DNA of 7,974 nt. It comes from DASWVC01 sp036401335. Lineage in GTDB: Bacteria; Verrucomicrobiota; Verrucomicrobiia; Chthoniobacterales; JAFAMB01. The stretch's first letter is position 1; the number at the start of each line of letters is the position of its first letter. Under the pieces are notes generated by a model. The model did no database searches. It was not told the DNA's origin and saw nothing but the letters and a program-made list of their open reading frames with translations. The stretch covers positions 1-7,974 of the forward strand of contig DASWVC010000342.1 in NCBI GenBank assembly GCA_036401335.1, written 5' to 3'. This document shows positions 1-5,984 of the stretch, piece by piece. The translations under genes were made by a program, and so were the position numbers.

Positions 1-623
1 GCCAGGATGATCTCGCAAGCTGGAGCCACCCGCGCAAAATACCGGCTGAGCCCGGTCAGCGTGCCGCTCGATCCCACCCCCACCACGATCGCGTCAACCC
101 GGCCCTTCATCTGGTTCCAGATTTCCGGGCCGGTGGTCTGCTCATGTGCCAGCGGGTTCGCCGGGTTTTCAAACTGATTGATGAAGAAAGAGCCGGGGGT
201 ATCGTGCGCGATCCGAGCAGCCAGGTCCTGGTAATACTCGGGATGCCCTTTGGTGACATCCGATCGGGTGATGACGGTTTTTGCGCCCAGCGCCCTCAGG
301 TGCAAAATTTTCTCCTGAGACATTTTATCGGGGATCACCAGCACCAGCGGGTACCCTTTTGCGGCCGCGACCAGGGCCAGGCCGAGGCCGGTGTTTCCTG
401 CCGTTGCCTCGATCAGGGTACCGCCAGGGCCAATTTTCCCGTCGCGCTCCGCTGCTTCGACCATCGCGAGGGCCATACGATCTTTGATGGAGCCAGTAGG
501 ATTCTGGTTTTCCAACTTGATAAAAAGCTCGCACAAGCCGACGTCAATCCGGGAGACTTGCACCATCGGGGTGTTGCCGATCAGGTTAAGGATGTCGGGC
601 GTGCGCCGGCCGGCCGTCGTCAT
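1..623 (-). CDS. Cysteine synthase / cystathionine beta-synthase family enzyme (partial, C-terminus outside window)
   Basis: PLP-dependent fold-type II beta-replacement enzyme, cytosolic, making cysteine from O-acetylserine or cystathionine from serine and homocysteine. I translated the reverse strand: 207 codons are present and the gene continues past base 1. Seen: LIGNTP (14-19), the PLP lysine K47 in NPTGSIKDR, the phosphate/PLP loop TAGNTG (74-79, with N77), KMSQEK near residue 101, and a glycine loop GVGSSGTLTG near residue 190. CysK proteins usually show TSGNTG and GTGGT. KMSxEK and the later PLAHxxTTGPEIW stretch resemble bacterial cystathionine beta-synthases more, so I lean that way. 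The missing C-terminus, where CBS domains may or may not follow, would decide. The ATG at 623 is preceded by GGAG about 9 bases upstream. It lies 96 bp after the 202-residue gene on the same strand and may be co-transcribed with it. Confidence 0.9.
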   Translation of the reverse strand, partial: MTTAGRRTPDILNLIGNTPMVQVSRIDVGLCELFIKLENQNPTGSIKDRMALAMVEAAERDGKIGPGGTLIEATAGNTGLGLALVAAAKGYPLVLVIPDKMSQEKILHLRALGAKTVITRSDVTKGHPEYYQDLAARIAHDTPGSFFINQFENPANPLAHEQTTGPEIWNQMKGRVDAIVVGVGSSGTLTGLSRYFARVAPACEIIL

Positions 624-677
624 CCGCCAATCTCCAGTTGCGGTAGCCGGCACGTCAACCGGTTTCGGAGGCAGTGC

Positions 678-691
678 GTGGCAGCTGCCAC
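678..691. repeat. 14-bp perfect palindrome between two minus-strand genes
   Basis: GTGGCAGCTGCCAC reads identically on both strands and lies in the 96 bp gap upstream of the cysteine synthase-family gene. It could be a dimeric regulator's operator or a short RNA stem. By chance about 0.5 such palindromes are expected in a window this size, so its position is the only argument for function. Confidence 0.3.
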
Positions 692-719
692 CGTTCAAGG
701 TCCGCTTCCGATAGGTCCC

Positions 720-1328
720 TCACGGGCTCTCCGGCGGACCAGCCACGAAAAGCGCTTCAAAATCCGTTTGCACAAACTCCTGCATCTTTTGCAGGATCAA
801 CACGGTCCTTTTGATGTCGGCCACCTGAGGGCTGGTTGAGGGGACGGCTTCCAACAAATCGCGCAACAAGGGGGTAAGCTTTTCCAGGTTGCTCGTAATG
901 GCCGCTGCCAGCCGCGTGTGCAGGGTTTGGCTGGTTTCGGTTGCCCCTTTCTGCTGACCGTCATTGAACGCCGGAGAAGTAGACGCCAGATTATGGGCCA
1001 GAATCAAGGACGCGCCGCCCCGGATTGCCCGGTGTTCCGACCCAATGATGGTTTTGGGGGTCCGCGCGGAAGAAGGATTGCGAATCACGGCGGCCATAAT
1101 GCGGGTGCCGCTGCCGCCTTTGCGTGGAACGGGGGAAAACGAAAAGATGGCCTGTGCATTGGCAGCGGCGATTTCATCCCGCGCCAATTCTACTAAATCT
1201 AAAAAACTCTGGTTCCAGCTCCGGAACCGGCGGCGATCCTTGTCCAGCAAAGCTGCCGGCACGCGGAAAAGGTCTAAACCTGCACAAAGGTCATCGAGGT
1301 CAACGCCCTTGGGCTGGGTTTTGCGCAT
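720..1328 (-). CDS. Uncharacterised 202-aa protein with PAS-like N-terminus
   Basis: Not recognised as a known family. Residues about 18-65 have the feel of a PAS sensor domain: a VPAALLDKDRR strand-turn, then WNQSFLDLVEL, matching the PAS pattern of a pocket strand followed by an N-x-x-F helix. The middle (about 70-125) is rich in small and basic residues. The C-terminal part (about 130-195) is predicted helical, with SNLEKLTPLLRDLLEAV and a second helix IKRTVLILQKMQEFV, like a two-helix dimerisation hairpin. There is no histidine-kinase phospho-acceptor histidine at the expected place and no ATPase domain. No signal peptide or membrane segment is visible. The ATG at 1328 is chosen over the adjacent TTG (1331) because GGAGGAG sits 7 bases upstream of it. 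The gene lies between thrC and the cysteine synthase-family gene, all on the same strand, with gaps of 166 and 96 bp. The PAS assignment is inference. Confidence 0.75.
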   Translation of the reverse strand: MRKTQPKGVDLDDLCAGLDLFRVPAALLDKDRRRFRSWNQSFLDLVELARDEIAAANAQAIFSFSPVPRKGGSGTRIMAAVIRNPSSARTPKTIIGSEHRAIRGGASLILAHNLASTSPAFNDGQQKGATETSQTLHTRLAAAITSNLEKLTPLLRDLLEAVPSTSPQVADIKRTVLILQKMQEFVQTDFEALFVAGPPESP

Positions 1329-1335
1329 CAAGCTA

Positions 1336-1342
1336 CTCCTCC
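1336..1342 (-). promoter_or_regulatory. Strong ribosome binding site for the 202-aa gene
   Basis: GGAGGAG on the minus strand, 7 bases before the ATG at 1328. It is the clearest Shine-Dalgarno site in the left half of the window. It decides the ATG over the TTG immediately before it, for which the spacing would be only 4. Confidence 0.7.
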
Positions 1343-1494
1343 GTCAGGTCCGATCGGCTCCCGGGCTTACCTCGCAAGAGGATCCGTGCGTCCTTTTAGC
1401 TCGGCGGCGGTAGCGCTCCCCGTTGTTTCGCAAGATCCGCTCCGCATGGAGGTAAGGTGACCGCCCGAGACAACGACAAGGTTGCTGCCCGGCT

Positions 1495-2685
1495 CTACAA
1501 GCGGTTCGGGGGAGGGTAGTACTCGAAAAACTCCGGGTATTTTGTTCCGGTCGCGGTATTGAAGATCACCACCGTCTCGTCGGCCCCAATGGCACCGGCC
1601 TTCCTCAGCGTGCCGAAAGCGGCGAGGCAGGCGCCGGCTTCCGGGCAGGCAAACACGCCTTCCAACTCTCCCAGCCGGTAAACGCCCGCGGCCATTTCCT
1701 CGTCGGTCACGGCCAGCATCAATCCACCTGAAGCACGCACCGCACGCAGAATCAGAAAATCACCAAGGGCGCGGGGCACCCGCAATCCCGATGCCAGGGT
1801 TTGCGCCCCGGCGTGCTCGGTCGCGAACGGTTCGTGACGCTCGAAAGCCCGAACCAGCGGCTGGCACCCGCTGGCCTGCACACCAATCAGACGAGGCCGC
1901 TTGCTCGACACCCAACCAAGCGCTTCCATCTCCTCGAACGCTTTCCACATCCCGATAACTCCGGTGCCGCCGCCGGTAGGGTAAAGAATGGCGTCGGGAA
2001 GGTGCCAGCCAAGTTGCTCTGCAAGCTCATAGCCAAGCGTCTTTTTTCCCTCAACCCGGTAAGGCTCCTTCAAGGTCGAGACGTCGAACCAACCCTCCTC
2101 GGCGGCTCGCCGCGCGACCTCGGCGGCACAATCCGTGATCAGCCCGTCGATCAGCTGAACGTTTGCGCCGGCCGCCCGACTTTCGGTGACATTGACGAGG
2201 GGTGTATCCCGCGGCACGAAAAGGTGTGCCTCTGACCCCGCCCGCGCGGCATATGCGGCAAGGGCACCGGCGGCATTCCCCGCGGACGGTGCAGCCAGTT
2301 TGCGCGCTCCCAGCCACGACGCCATGCTCACGGCCAGTGACATGCCCCGCGCTTTGAACGATCCTGTCGGGTTGGAGGCTTCGTCTTTTAAGAATACCGC
2401 CTTGCTGCCGTGCACGGAGGCGAACCTTCGTACCGGCAGGAGCGGCGTCCAACCTTCACCCAAACTGACTGGCTCGGTACGGAAAGGCAGTGGCAGGATT
2501 TCCCGGTAACGCCAGAGCGTGGGTTCACGGCTTGTCAGATCCTCCCGACGCACGGCCGATTTTACCCGCGCCAAATCGTACCGCGCGAATAACGGTTTGC
2601 CGCAGTGCCCACACACCGTTTGCAGCTTGTCGGCCGGAAGAATCCGTGAACAAAGGGAACACTCCAGGTGGGTTACGAAAGACAT
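1495..2685 (-). CDS. thrC: Threonine synthase (zinc-ribbon, PLP-dependent)
   Basis: Converts O-phosphohomoserine to threonine, the last step of threonine biosynthesis, in the cytosol with pyridoxal phosphate. The 396-residue length fits the class with an N-terminal zinc ribbon. Seen: C9-x2-C12 and C25-x2-C28 (zinc ribbon); GEGWTPL (76-82); PLP lysine K111 in NPTGSFKARG; PSAGNAAG (133-140) as the cofactor-contact loop; YPTGGGTG (235-242) as the phosphate-binding glycine loop; and CPEAGACLAAF and NTATGTKYPE near the C-terminus. All key elements are intact. I chose ATG 2685 over the adjacent TTG 2688. It begins 6 bases after the HPr stop codon with no clear Shine-Dalgarno of its own, which suggests translational coupling to the HPr gene. 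A diaminopropionate- or cysteate-forming relative is possible, but the motifs fit threonine synthase best. Confidence 0.93.
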   Translation of the reverse strand: MSFVTHLECSLCSRILPADKLQTVCGHCGKPLFARYDLARVKSAVRREDLTSREPTLWRYREILPLPFRTEPVSLGEGWTPLLPVRRFASVHGSKAVFLKDEASNPTGSFKARGMSLAVSMASWLGARKLAAPSAGNAAGALAAYAARAGSEAHLFVPRDTPLVNVTESRAAGANVQLIDGLITDCAAEVARRAAEEGWFDVSTLKEPYRVEGKKTLGYELAEQLGWHLPDAILYPTGGGTGVIGMWKAFEEMEALGWVSSKRPRLIGVQASGCQPLVRAFERHEPFATEHAGAQTLASGLRVPRALGDFLILRAVRASGGLMLAVTDEEMAAGVYRLGELEGVFACPEAGACLAAFGTLRKAGAIGADETVVIFNTATGTKYPEFFEYYPPPNRL

Positions 2686-2691
2686 CAAACG

Positions 2692-2955
2692 CTACAGGCC
2701 CTTTGCCTCCAGCCCGCTCAAACACGCCTCTAAAGCCATGACCGCCTTTTCCGCATCGGGACCGACAGCCGTGACGACGATCTCCGCTCCGCAACGAATG
2801 TCAGCGGTCATGATGTCCATGATGCTGGTGGCCGAGCAGTGCCGTCCATTGGCTTCGATCGTAATCTCGCTTTTGTGCCGCATGGCGCAGCGCACAATCT
2901 CGCTGGTCGGCCGGGCGTGCAAACCGCTGGGGTTTGTCACCTTGAGCCGCCGCAT
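2692..2955 (-). CDS. ptsH: HPr-family phosphocarrier protein
   Basis: Small cytosolic phosphocarrier of the phosphoenolpyruvate phosphotransferase system or a regulatory relative; it receives phosphate from enzyme I on a histidine. Seen: GLHARP with the active-site His13, and TSIMDIM with Ser44, exactly 31 residues after the histidine, as His15/Ser46 in Bacillus HPr. The serine makes control by HPr kinase/phosphorylase plausible. An Asp replaces the usual Gly after SIM. I start at the ATG at 2955, giving 87 residues, the normal family length, with strand RRLKVTN at once. An in-frame ATG at 2994 would add 13 unconserved-looking residues (100 in all), and neither start has a strong Shine-Dalgarno. 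thrC begins 6 bases after its stop. No other PTS gene is visible here, so whether it serves sugar uptake or regulation only is open. Confidence 0.9.
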   Translation of the reverse strand: MRRLKVTNPSGLHARPTSEIVRCAMRHKSEITIEANGRHCSATSIMDIMTADIRCGAEIVVTAVGPDAEKAVMALEACLSGLEAKGL

Positions 2956-3013
2956 TGCCTGACCGCTGCCAGGAGCCTCTTTTTTGAATGTCATGGGCAG
3001 TGCCGTTCCAAGA

Positions 3014-3280
3014 TTAAACGTGGTGGGAAGGTGTCAGGGTGAACTCGTCCTCCGTTATCTCCTCGATTTTTAGAACGTACGGGTTTTCACAGCATAGTTC
3101 CAGAAAACGGTCCCGATCGGCCTCATGACAAAATTCAACCAGGATCACCTGGGTGTTCGCGGCCCGTTTCCGGGCCCAGCCATTTAACCAAGGCCAGAAA
3201 GCCACCGGAGGAAAAACGTGGAACTGGTAAAACGCGGCATCCTCATTCTGGAACGTGATCCGAAAACTGTGACGGAACAT
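3014..3280 (-). CDS. Uncharacterised 88-aa protein upstream of HPr
   Basis: Not recognised. It is an aromatic-rich small protein with no signal peptide. The N-terminal half has many Phe/Trp/Tyr (FYQFHVFPPVAFWPWLNGW, residues 17-35), followed by a basic RKRAAN. The C-terminal half reads like strand-helix-strand: TQVILVEFCHE, then a helix DRDRFLELCC, then VLKIEEITEDEFTL. It contains three cysteines (C51, C63, C64). The single start available is ATG 3280, which has no visible Shine-Dalgarno, so translation may depend on weak signals or a short leader. The gap to HPr is 19 or 58 bp depending on the HPr start, consistent with one operon of this gene, HPr and thrC. A small ferredoxin-like or ACT-like regulatory fold is possible but is only inference. 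Confidence 0.7.
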   Translation of the reverse strand: MFRHSFRITFQNEDAAFYQFHVFPPVAFWPWLNGWARKRAANTQVILVEFCHEADRDRFLELCCENPYVLKIEEITEDEFTLTPSHHV

Positions 3281-3363
3281 GCGGCCAACTAACGTTGCAG
3301 GTGCTCGGGCGCAAGGGTCGGTGCGAACACAAATGGACGCCGCGATCTGGCTTGAGCCGGCCG

Positions 3364-3393
3364 ATCAACCGCCTTCGTCTGTGTCGATGTCAA
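3364..3393 (-). promoter_or_regulatory. Weak candidate sigma-70 promoter for the 88-aa gene/HPr/thrC operon
   Basis: On the minus strand a perfect -35 hexamer TTGACA (3393-3388) is followed after 18 bases by GTTGAT (3369-3364), which matches only 3 of 6 bases of the -10 consensus. It lies about 85 bp upstream of the first gene of the putative operon. This is the best match in the 206 bp gap, but the -10 is poor. Confidence 0.25.
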
Positions 3394-3486
3394 CCTGACG
3401 TAGAAATGCCCCCAGGTTTGGCCACCCATCGTGATGCCAAAGCCAAGCCGGCATCCGCATTGCCCAACGGGTCCTTTCGTATCGCG

Positions 3487-4032
3487 TCACGTATTTTCCG
3501 GCGCCGAGGTGGCCGGGGCGGCGGCTTGTGGTTGGCCCAGCACTAGACGATCATCCTGCTGTAGGAGGTCATCAAGGCTTTTCCAGCCCTGGTCGTCCAT
3601 GGCTTGGAAGGCATGCAGGTAGACAGCCACAACCTCCGCCGGATGCCTGGCCAGCAATCCGTCAACCGCCAGTTCCAATTGTTCCCGGCTCGGTTCTGCG
3701 GGCAGATTTTCAACCACACCTTTGCCGTCGTGGGGAAGTTGCAGGTAGTCCAGGAATTCGCAGATCAGGTCGCGGTGCGCGCCCAGCAACCAGATCTGGA
3801 GAATTTGGATGGCGAAGTCGTCGGCAGGTTTCCGCGACAGGGCCTGCTTAAGCCAGAGGTGACGTTCAGGCTTAGGTTTTCGTGCGACAAACACCGGGCG
3901 CAGTTTTCGCTGGACGGCGATGTTCTGGATCGCAGCCTTGTACACGGCTTTTTCCTTCTCAAACAGGTAGACAAAGATGTCGTTGACCAGTTCGGGAGAG
4001 CATCGCTCGAATATTTCGTGACACTTCAGCAT
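3487..4032 (-). CDS. Uncharacterised 181-aa protein
   Basis: Not recognised. The protein is soluble in appearance, with no signal peptide or membrane span, and probably mostly helical. The N-terminal 50 residues (starting MLKCHEIFERCSPELVNDIF, then YLFEKEKAVYKAAI) are amphipathic. A basic proline-containing stretch VARKPKPERH follows at about 49-58. A helical middle carries IQILQIWLLGAHRDLICEFL. The tail from about residue 166 is Ala/Pro/Gln-rich and probably disordered. The complex, well-ordered N-terminus and the absence of other starts support ATG 4032. There is no Shine-Dalgarno; instead the start codon lies in a predicted RNA hairpin (see 4019-4050). It is divergent from rlmN and may be first in a transcript that continues into the 88-aa gene, although 206 bp separates them. 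Confidence 0.78.
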   Translation of the reverse strand: MLKCHEIFERCSPELVNDIFVYLFEKEKAVYKAAIQNIAVQRKLRPVFVARKPKPERHLWLKQALSRKPADDFAIQILQIWLLGAHRDLICEFLDYLQLPHDGKGVVENLPAEPSREQLELAVDGLLARHPAEVVAVYLHAFQAMDDQGWKSLDDLLQQDDRLVLGQPQAAAPATSAPENT

Positions 4033-4050
4033 GACCGGGCTGAAGCATCA
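4019..4050 (-). promoter_or_regulatory. 12-bp hairpin at the start codon of the 181-aa gene, with a competing upstream stem
   Basis: In the minus-strand transcript UGAUGCUUCAGC (4050-4039) pairs along its whole length with GCUGAAGUGUCA (4030-4019): ten Watson-Crick pairs and two G-U pairs, with an 8-nt loop. The A and U of the AUG start are the last loop bases and its G is the first base of the stem, so codons 1-5 are occluded. GAAGC at 4055-4051 can pair instead with GCUUC at 4046-4042 over a UGAU loop, freeing the start region. The two G-U pairs become A-C mismatches in the plus-strand RNA, so the structure is specific to this gene's mRNA. Regulation by it is inference. Confidence 0.45.
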
Positions 4051-4109
4051 GCTTCCGGATCTTCCGCGTCGAGCCAAAAAAGGTCCTGAGCACGAGGGGT
4101 CCGCGCTGC

Positions 4110-4126
4110 CTGTGCGGGCGGCACAG
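4110..4126. repeat. 6-bp inverted repeat in the divergent region upstream of rlmN
   Basis: CTGTGC and GCACAG flank a 5-base GC-rich loop, ending 36 bases before the rlmN start. It could form a stem in a 5' leader or serve as a protein site. It is short enough to be chance. I see no convincing -35/-10 pair elsewhere in this 130 bp divergent region. Confidence 0.2.
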
Positions 4127-4150
4127 CCGTCCGTCTCCCGCGCCGTTGAA

Positions 4151-4156
4151 AGGGGG
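4151..4156 (+). promoter_or_regulatory. Ribosome binding site deciding the rlmN start
   Basis: AGGGGG, preceded by AA, lies 6 bases before GTG 4163. No comparable site precedes the in-frame ATG at 4031, whose extra 44 residues would have no family counterpart. This supports a GTG start for rlmN. Confidence 0.6.
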
Positions 4157-4162
4157 ACGGCG

Positions 4163-5281
4163 GTGTGGGACATTACGAGTTTAGTGAATCAACAAACACC
4201 TAAAATCGCTCTTTGCGGGGTTCTTCTCGCGGACCTTGAGCTTTGGTTTGAGCGTCGTGGCGAGCCGCGCTACCGCGCCCGCCAAGTCTTGGACTGGCTG
4301 TACCGCAAACGCGTGGATGAAGTGGCCGGCATGACCAACCTTCCCAAGCCGACCCGCGAGGCTCTCCAGGAGGCCTACCTTTTTTCAGCGCTTCAGGCCG
4401 TGCGGGTCACCGGCTCCAAAGACACTACCCGAAAATTTCTTTTCCGGCTGCCCGACGGAGCACTGATCGAAACGGTGTTGATCCCCGCCAGTCCTGCCCT
4501 GTATGGGTCTGCCTCCGATCGACGCACCCTCTGCGTCTCTACCCAGGTCGGGTGCGCGTACGGGTGCCGGTTTTGTGCGAGCGGACTCGAAGGTTGGAGC
4601 CGCAACCTGACCTCCGGGGAGATTGTGGAGCAAATCCTCAAGGTCGAAACCGTGACCGGGGAACGGGTCAGTAACCTGGTTTTTATGGGCATGGGCGAGC
4701 CCCTGGCCAACTATGCCGAGGTCATGCGGGCCGTTGGAATCATCAACGCGGGCTGGGGAATTGGCATCGGGGCCCGTCATATTACCCTCTCCACTAGCGG
4801 TTTGGCGCCGAAAATCCGGGAGCTCGCCGACCAGCCGCTGCAGGTGCGGCTTGCCATTTCTTTGCACGGAGCCACGGATGAGGTCCGCGAACGCATCATG
4901 CCGGTAAACCGTAAGTACAACCTGACTGCGCTGACGGAAGCCTGCGAGTATTACGTAAGCCGGAAAAAGCAACGCCTGACCCTGGAGTACATCCTCATTG
5001 ATGGCGTGAACGCCGCGCTGGAACATGCCCGGTCCCTGGCCCGGCTTGCCCTTCGCCTGGGTGCAAAGGTGAATCTGATTCCTTACAACACGGTGCCGGA
5101 CCTGAGTTGGAAACGTCCATCGGAAGCGCAGCAACAGGCTTTTTATGCCTACCTGCGCGCCCAAAATGTCGACGTCACCATCCGCAGGGAAAAAGGCCAT
5201 GACATCGATGCCGCCTGCGGCCAGTTACGGCTGCAGACCGTGCGCGCTGAGCAGGGGCTCACGAGGTCGGAGGCGTCGTAA
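4163..5281 (+). CDS. rlmN: RlmN: 23S rRNA (adenine(2503)-C2)-methyltransferase, radical SAM
   Basis: Radical SAM enzyme that methylates C2 of A2503 in 23S rRNA, near the peptidyl-transferase centre, and in characterised homologues A37 of some tRNAs. The 372-residue length is typical. Seen: N-terminal RNA-binding helical part with RYRARQVLDWLY (36-47); C131-x3-C135-x2-C138 (GCAYGCRFC) binding the 4Fe-4S cluster; C124 seven residues earlier in TLCVSTQVGC, and C352 in DIDAACGQL, the pair matching C118 and C355 of the E. coli enzyme; and FMGMGEPLANY, the SAM-binding GEP element. All catalytic residues are present. The Cfr resistance paralogue shares the fold, but context and sequence fit the housekeeping enzyme. 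I chose GTG 4163 because of its Shine-Dalgarno and family length; the ATG at 4031 would overlap the divergent gene's start. It is the first of a run of plus-strand genes; the next starts 41 bp later. Confidence 0.95.
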   Translation: MWDITSLVNQQTPKIALCGVLLADLELWFERRGEPRYRARQVLDWLYRKRVDEVAGMTNLPKPTREALQEAYLFSALQAVRVTGSKDTTRKFLFRLPDGALIETVLIPASPALYGSASDRRTLCVSTQVGCAYGCRFCASGLEGWSRNLTSGEIVEQILKVETVTGERVSNLVFMGMGEPLANYAEVMRAVGIINAGWGIGIGARHITLSTSGLAPKIRELADQPLQVRLAISLHGATDEVRERIMPVNRKYNLTALTEACEYYVSRKKQRLTLEYILIDGVNAALEHARSLARLALRLGAKVNLIPYNTVPDLSWKRPSEAQQQAFYAYLRAQNVDVTIRREKGHDIDAACGQLRLQTVRAEQGLTRSEAS

Positions 5282-5322
5282 TAAACCTTTGCGGGCCGTC
5301 AGATCCTACGATAGACAAAACC

Positions 5323-5970
5323 ATGGCTGATTACTTCGATGAGCCAGAGCGCGTCTGGGATGAGTACGACTGGGAGCGTTTTCTTCAACAGCAGGATAGC
5401 AAGACCGATCGGTACATGGAGCTGTTTGAGAAGTACATCGACGATCCCAACCGCGATCAGATCATCGCTCGGGAGATGGGGTGGACCCATCTCTTGGACC
5501 ATCCGGCAGAGGGCGAAGCCGTTGAAGAGATTGAGTTTGAAGTTGAACAGGCCGAGGAAGACGAAGAGGCGGAAAGCAACACCCGCGAATCCTTCGAGAC
5601 CCATCCCCTTTACCAGAGCGCATTCGCGCTGACGGTGTGGATTGACCAACTGCTCGACCGCGTGCCCAACAGCCAATCCAGCCCGCTCGGCGTCAAGCTC
5701 GCGTCCAACGTCGCCGTAGCGAGTGCCAAACTGGCCGCCGCCCTCAGCGACCAGGACAATGAGGAGATCGGTATGACGATTGCCTACTTGAAACGAGCGT
5801 TGCGTGCCATCTCGACCGGGATCGATGCAGCTTCGGAAATGAACCAAAACGGCACCTTAAAAGCTGGACAGTTCCATGACCTTTTTCAGCGACTTTTCCA
5901 GGTGCGTGACCACATCATCGTCCTCATGGGCGACCTTCGGGCGGAATGGCGGCGCCGGTACGGGACCTGA
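5323..5970 (+). CDS. Uncharacterised acidic/helical 215-aa protein
   Basis: Not recognised. The N-terminal 60 residues are rich in acidic and aromatic residues (opening MADYFDEPERVWDEYDWERF). A strongly acidic stretch at about 62-87 (EEIEFEVEQAEEDEEAE) is probably a flexible linker. Residues about 97-210 look like a soluble bundle of helices: an FALTVWIDQLLDRV helix, an Ala-rich helix (about 125-142), MTIAYLKRALRAISTGIDAA, and FHDLFQRLFQVRDHIIVLMG, ending in basic RAEWRRRYGT. There is no signal peptide, membrane span or catalytic motif. ATG 5323 is the only sensible start; its Shine-Dalgarno is poor. It lies 41 bp after rlmN and its stop is 14 bp before the sigma-factor start, so it is probably co-transcribed with the sigma operon. 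The charge layout suggests protein-protein interaction, but the function is unknown. Confidence 0.8.
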   Translation: MADYFDEPERVWDEYDWERFLQQQDSKTDRYMELFEKYIDDPNRDQIIAREMGWTHLLDHPAEGEAVEEIEFEVEQAEEDEEAESNTRESFETHPLYQSAFALTVWIDQLLDRVPNSQSSPLGVKLASNVAVASAKLAAALSDQDNEEIGMTIAYLKRALRAISTGIDAASEMNQNGTLKAGQFHDLFQRLFQVRDHIIVLMGDLRAEWRRRYGT

Positions 5971-5972
5971 AA

Positions 5973-5978
5973 AGAGGA
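5973..5978 (+). promoter_or_regulatory. Ribosome binding site deciding the sigma-factor TTG start
   Basis: AGAGGA, with GAGG 7 bases before TTG 5985, is a good Shine-Dalgarno directly after the stop of the 215-aa gene. It favours TTG 5985 over ATG 5946, which would overlap the upstream gene by 25 bp. Confidence 0.55.
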
Positions 5979-5984
5979 AGCGCC

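Noticed and set aside
144..839. Long plus-strand open frame of 231 codons near the left edge
   Set aside because: It lies antisense to the cysteine synthase-family gene and runs into the next; its product has no family features, while the minus strand shows clear PLP-enzyme motifs.
964..1413. Plus-strand frame of 149 codons opposite the 202-aa gene
   Set aside because: Arg/Pro/Ala-rich antisense product without a ribosome site; the minus-strand gene has a strong one.
1329..1494. Possible terminator or small RNA between thrC and the 202-aa gene
   Set aside because: No stem followed by a T run and no clear promoter pair on either strand; apart from the ribosome site at 1336-1342 I see nothing supportable here.
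3295..3546. Plus-strand frame in the gap 3281-3486
   Set aside because: The product is low-complexity and Arg/Gly-rich, it overlaps the end of the 181-aa gene, and there is no ribosome site. I see no gene in this 206 bp gap.
4385..5200. Minus-strand open frame of 271 codons opposite rlmN
   Set aside because: It is a shadow of a GC-rich gene with all RlmN catalytic motifs on the plus strand; its own product shows no recognisable order.
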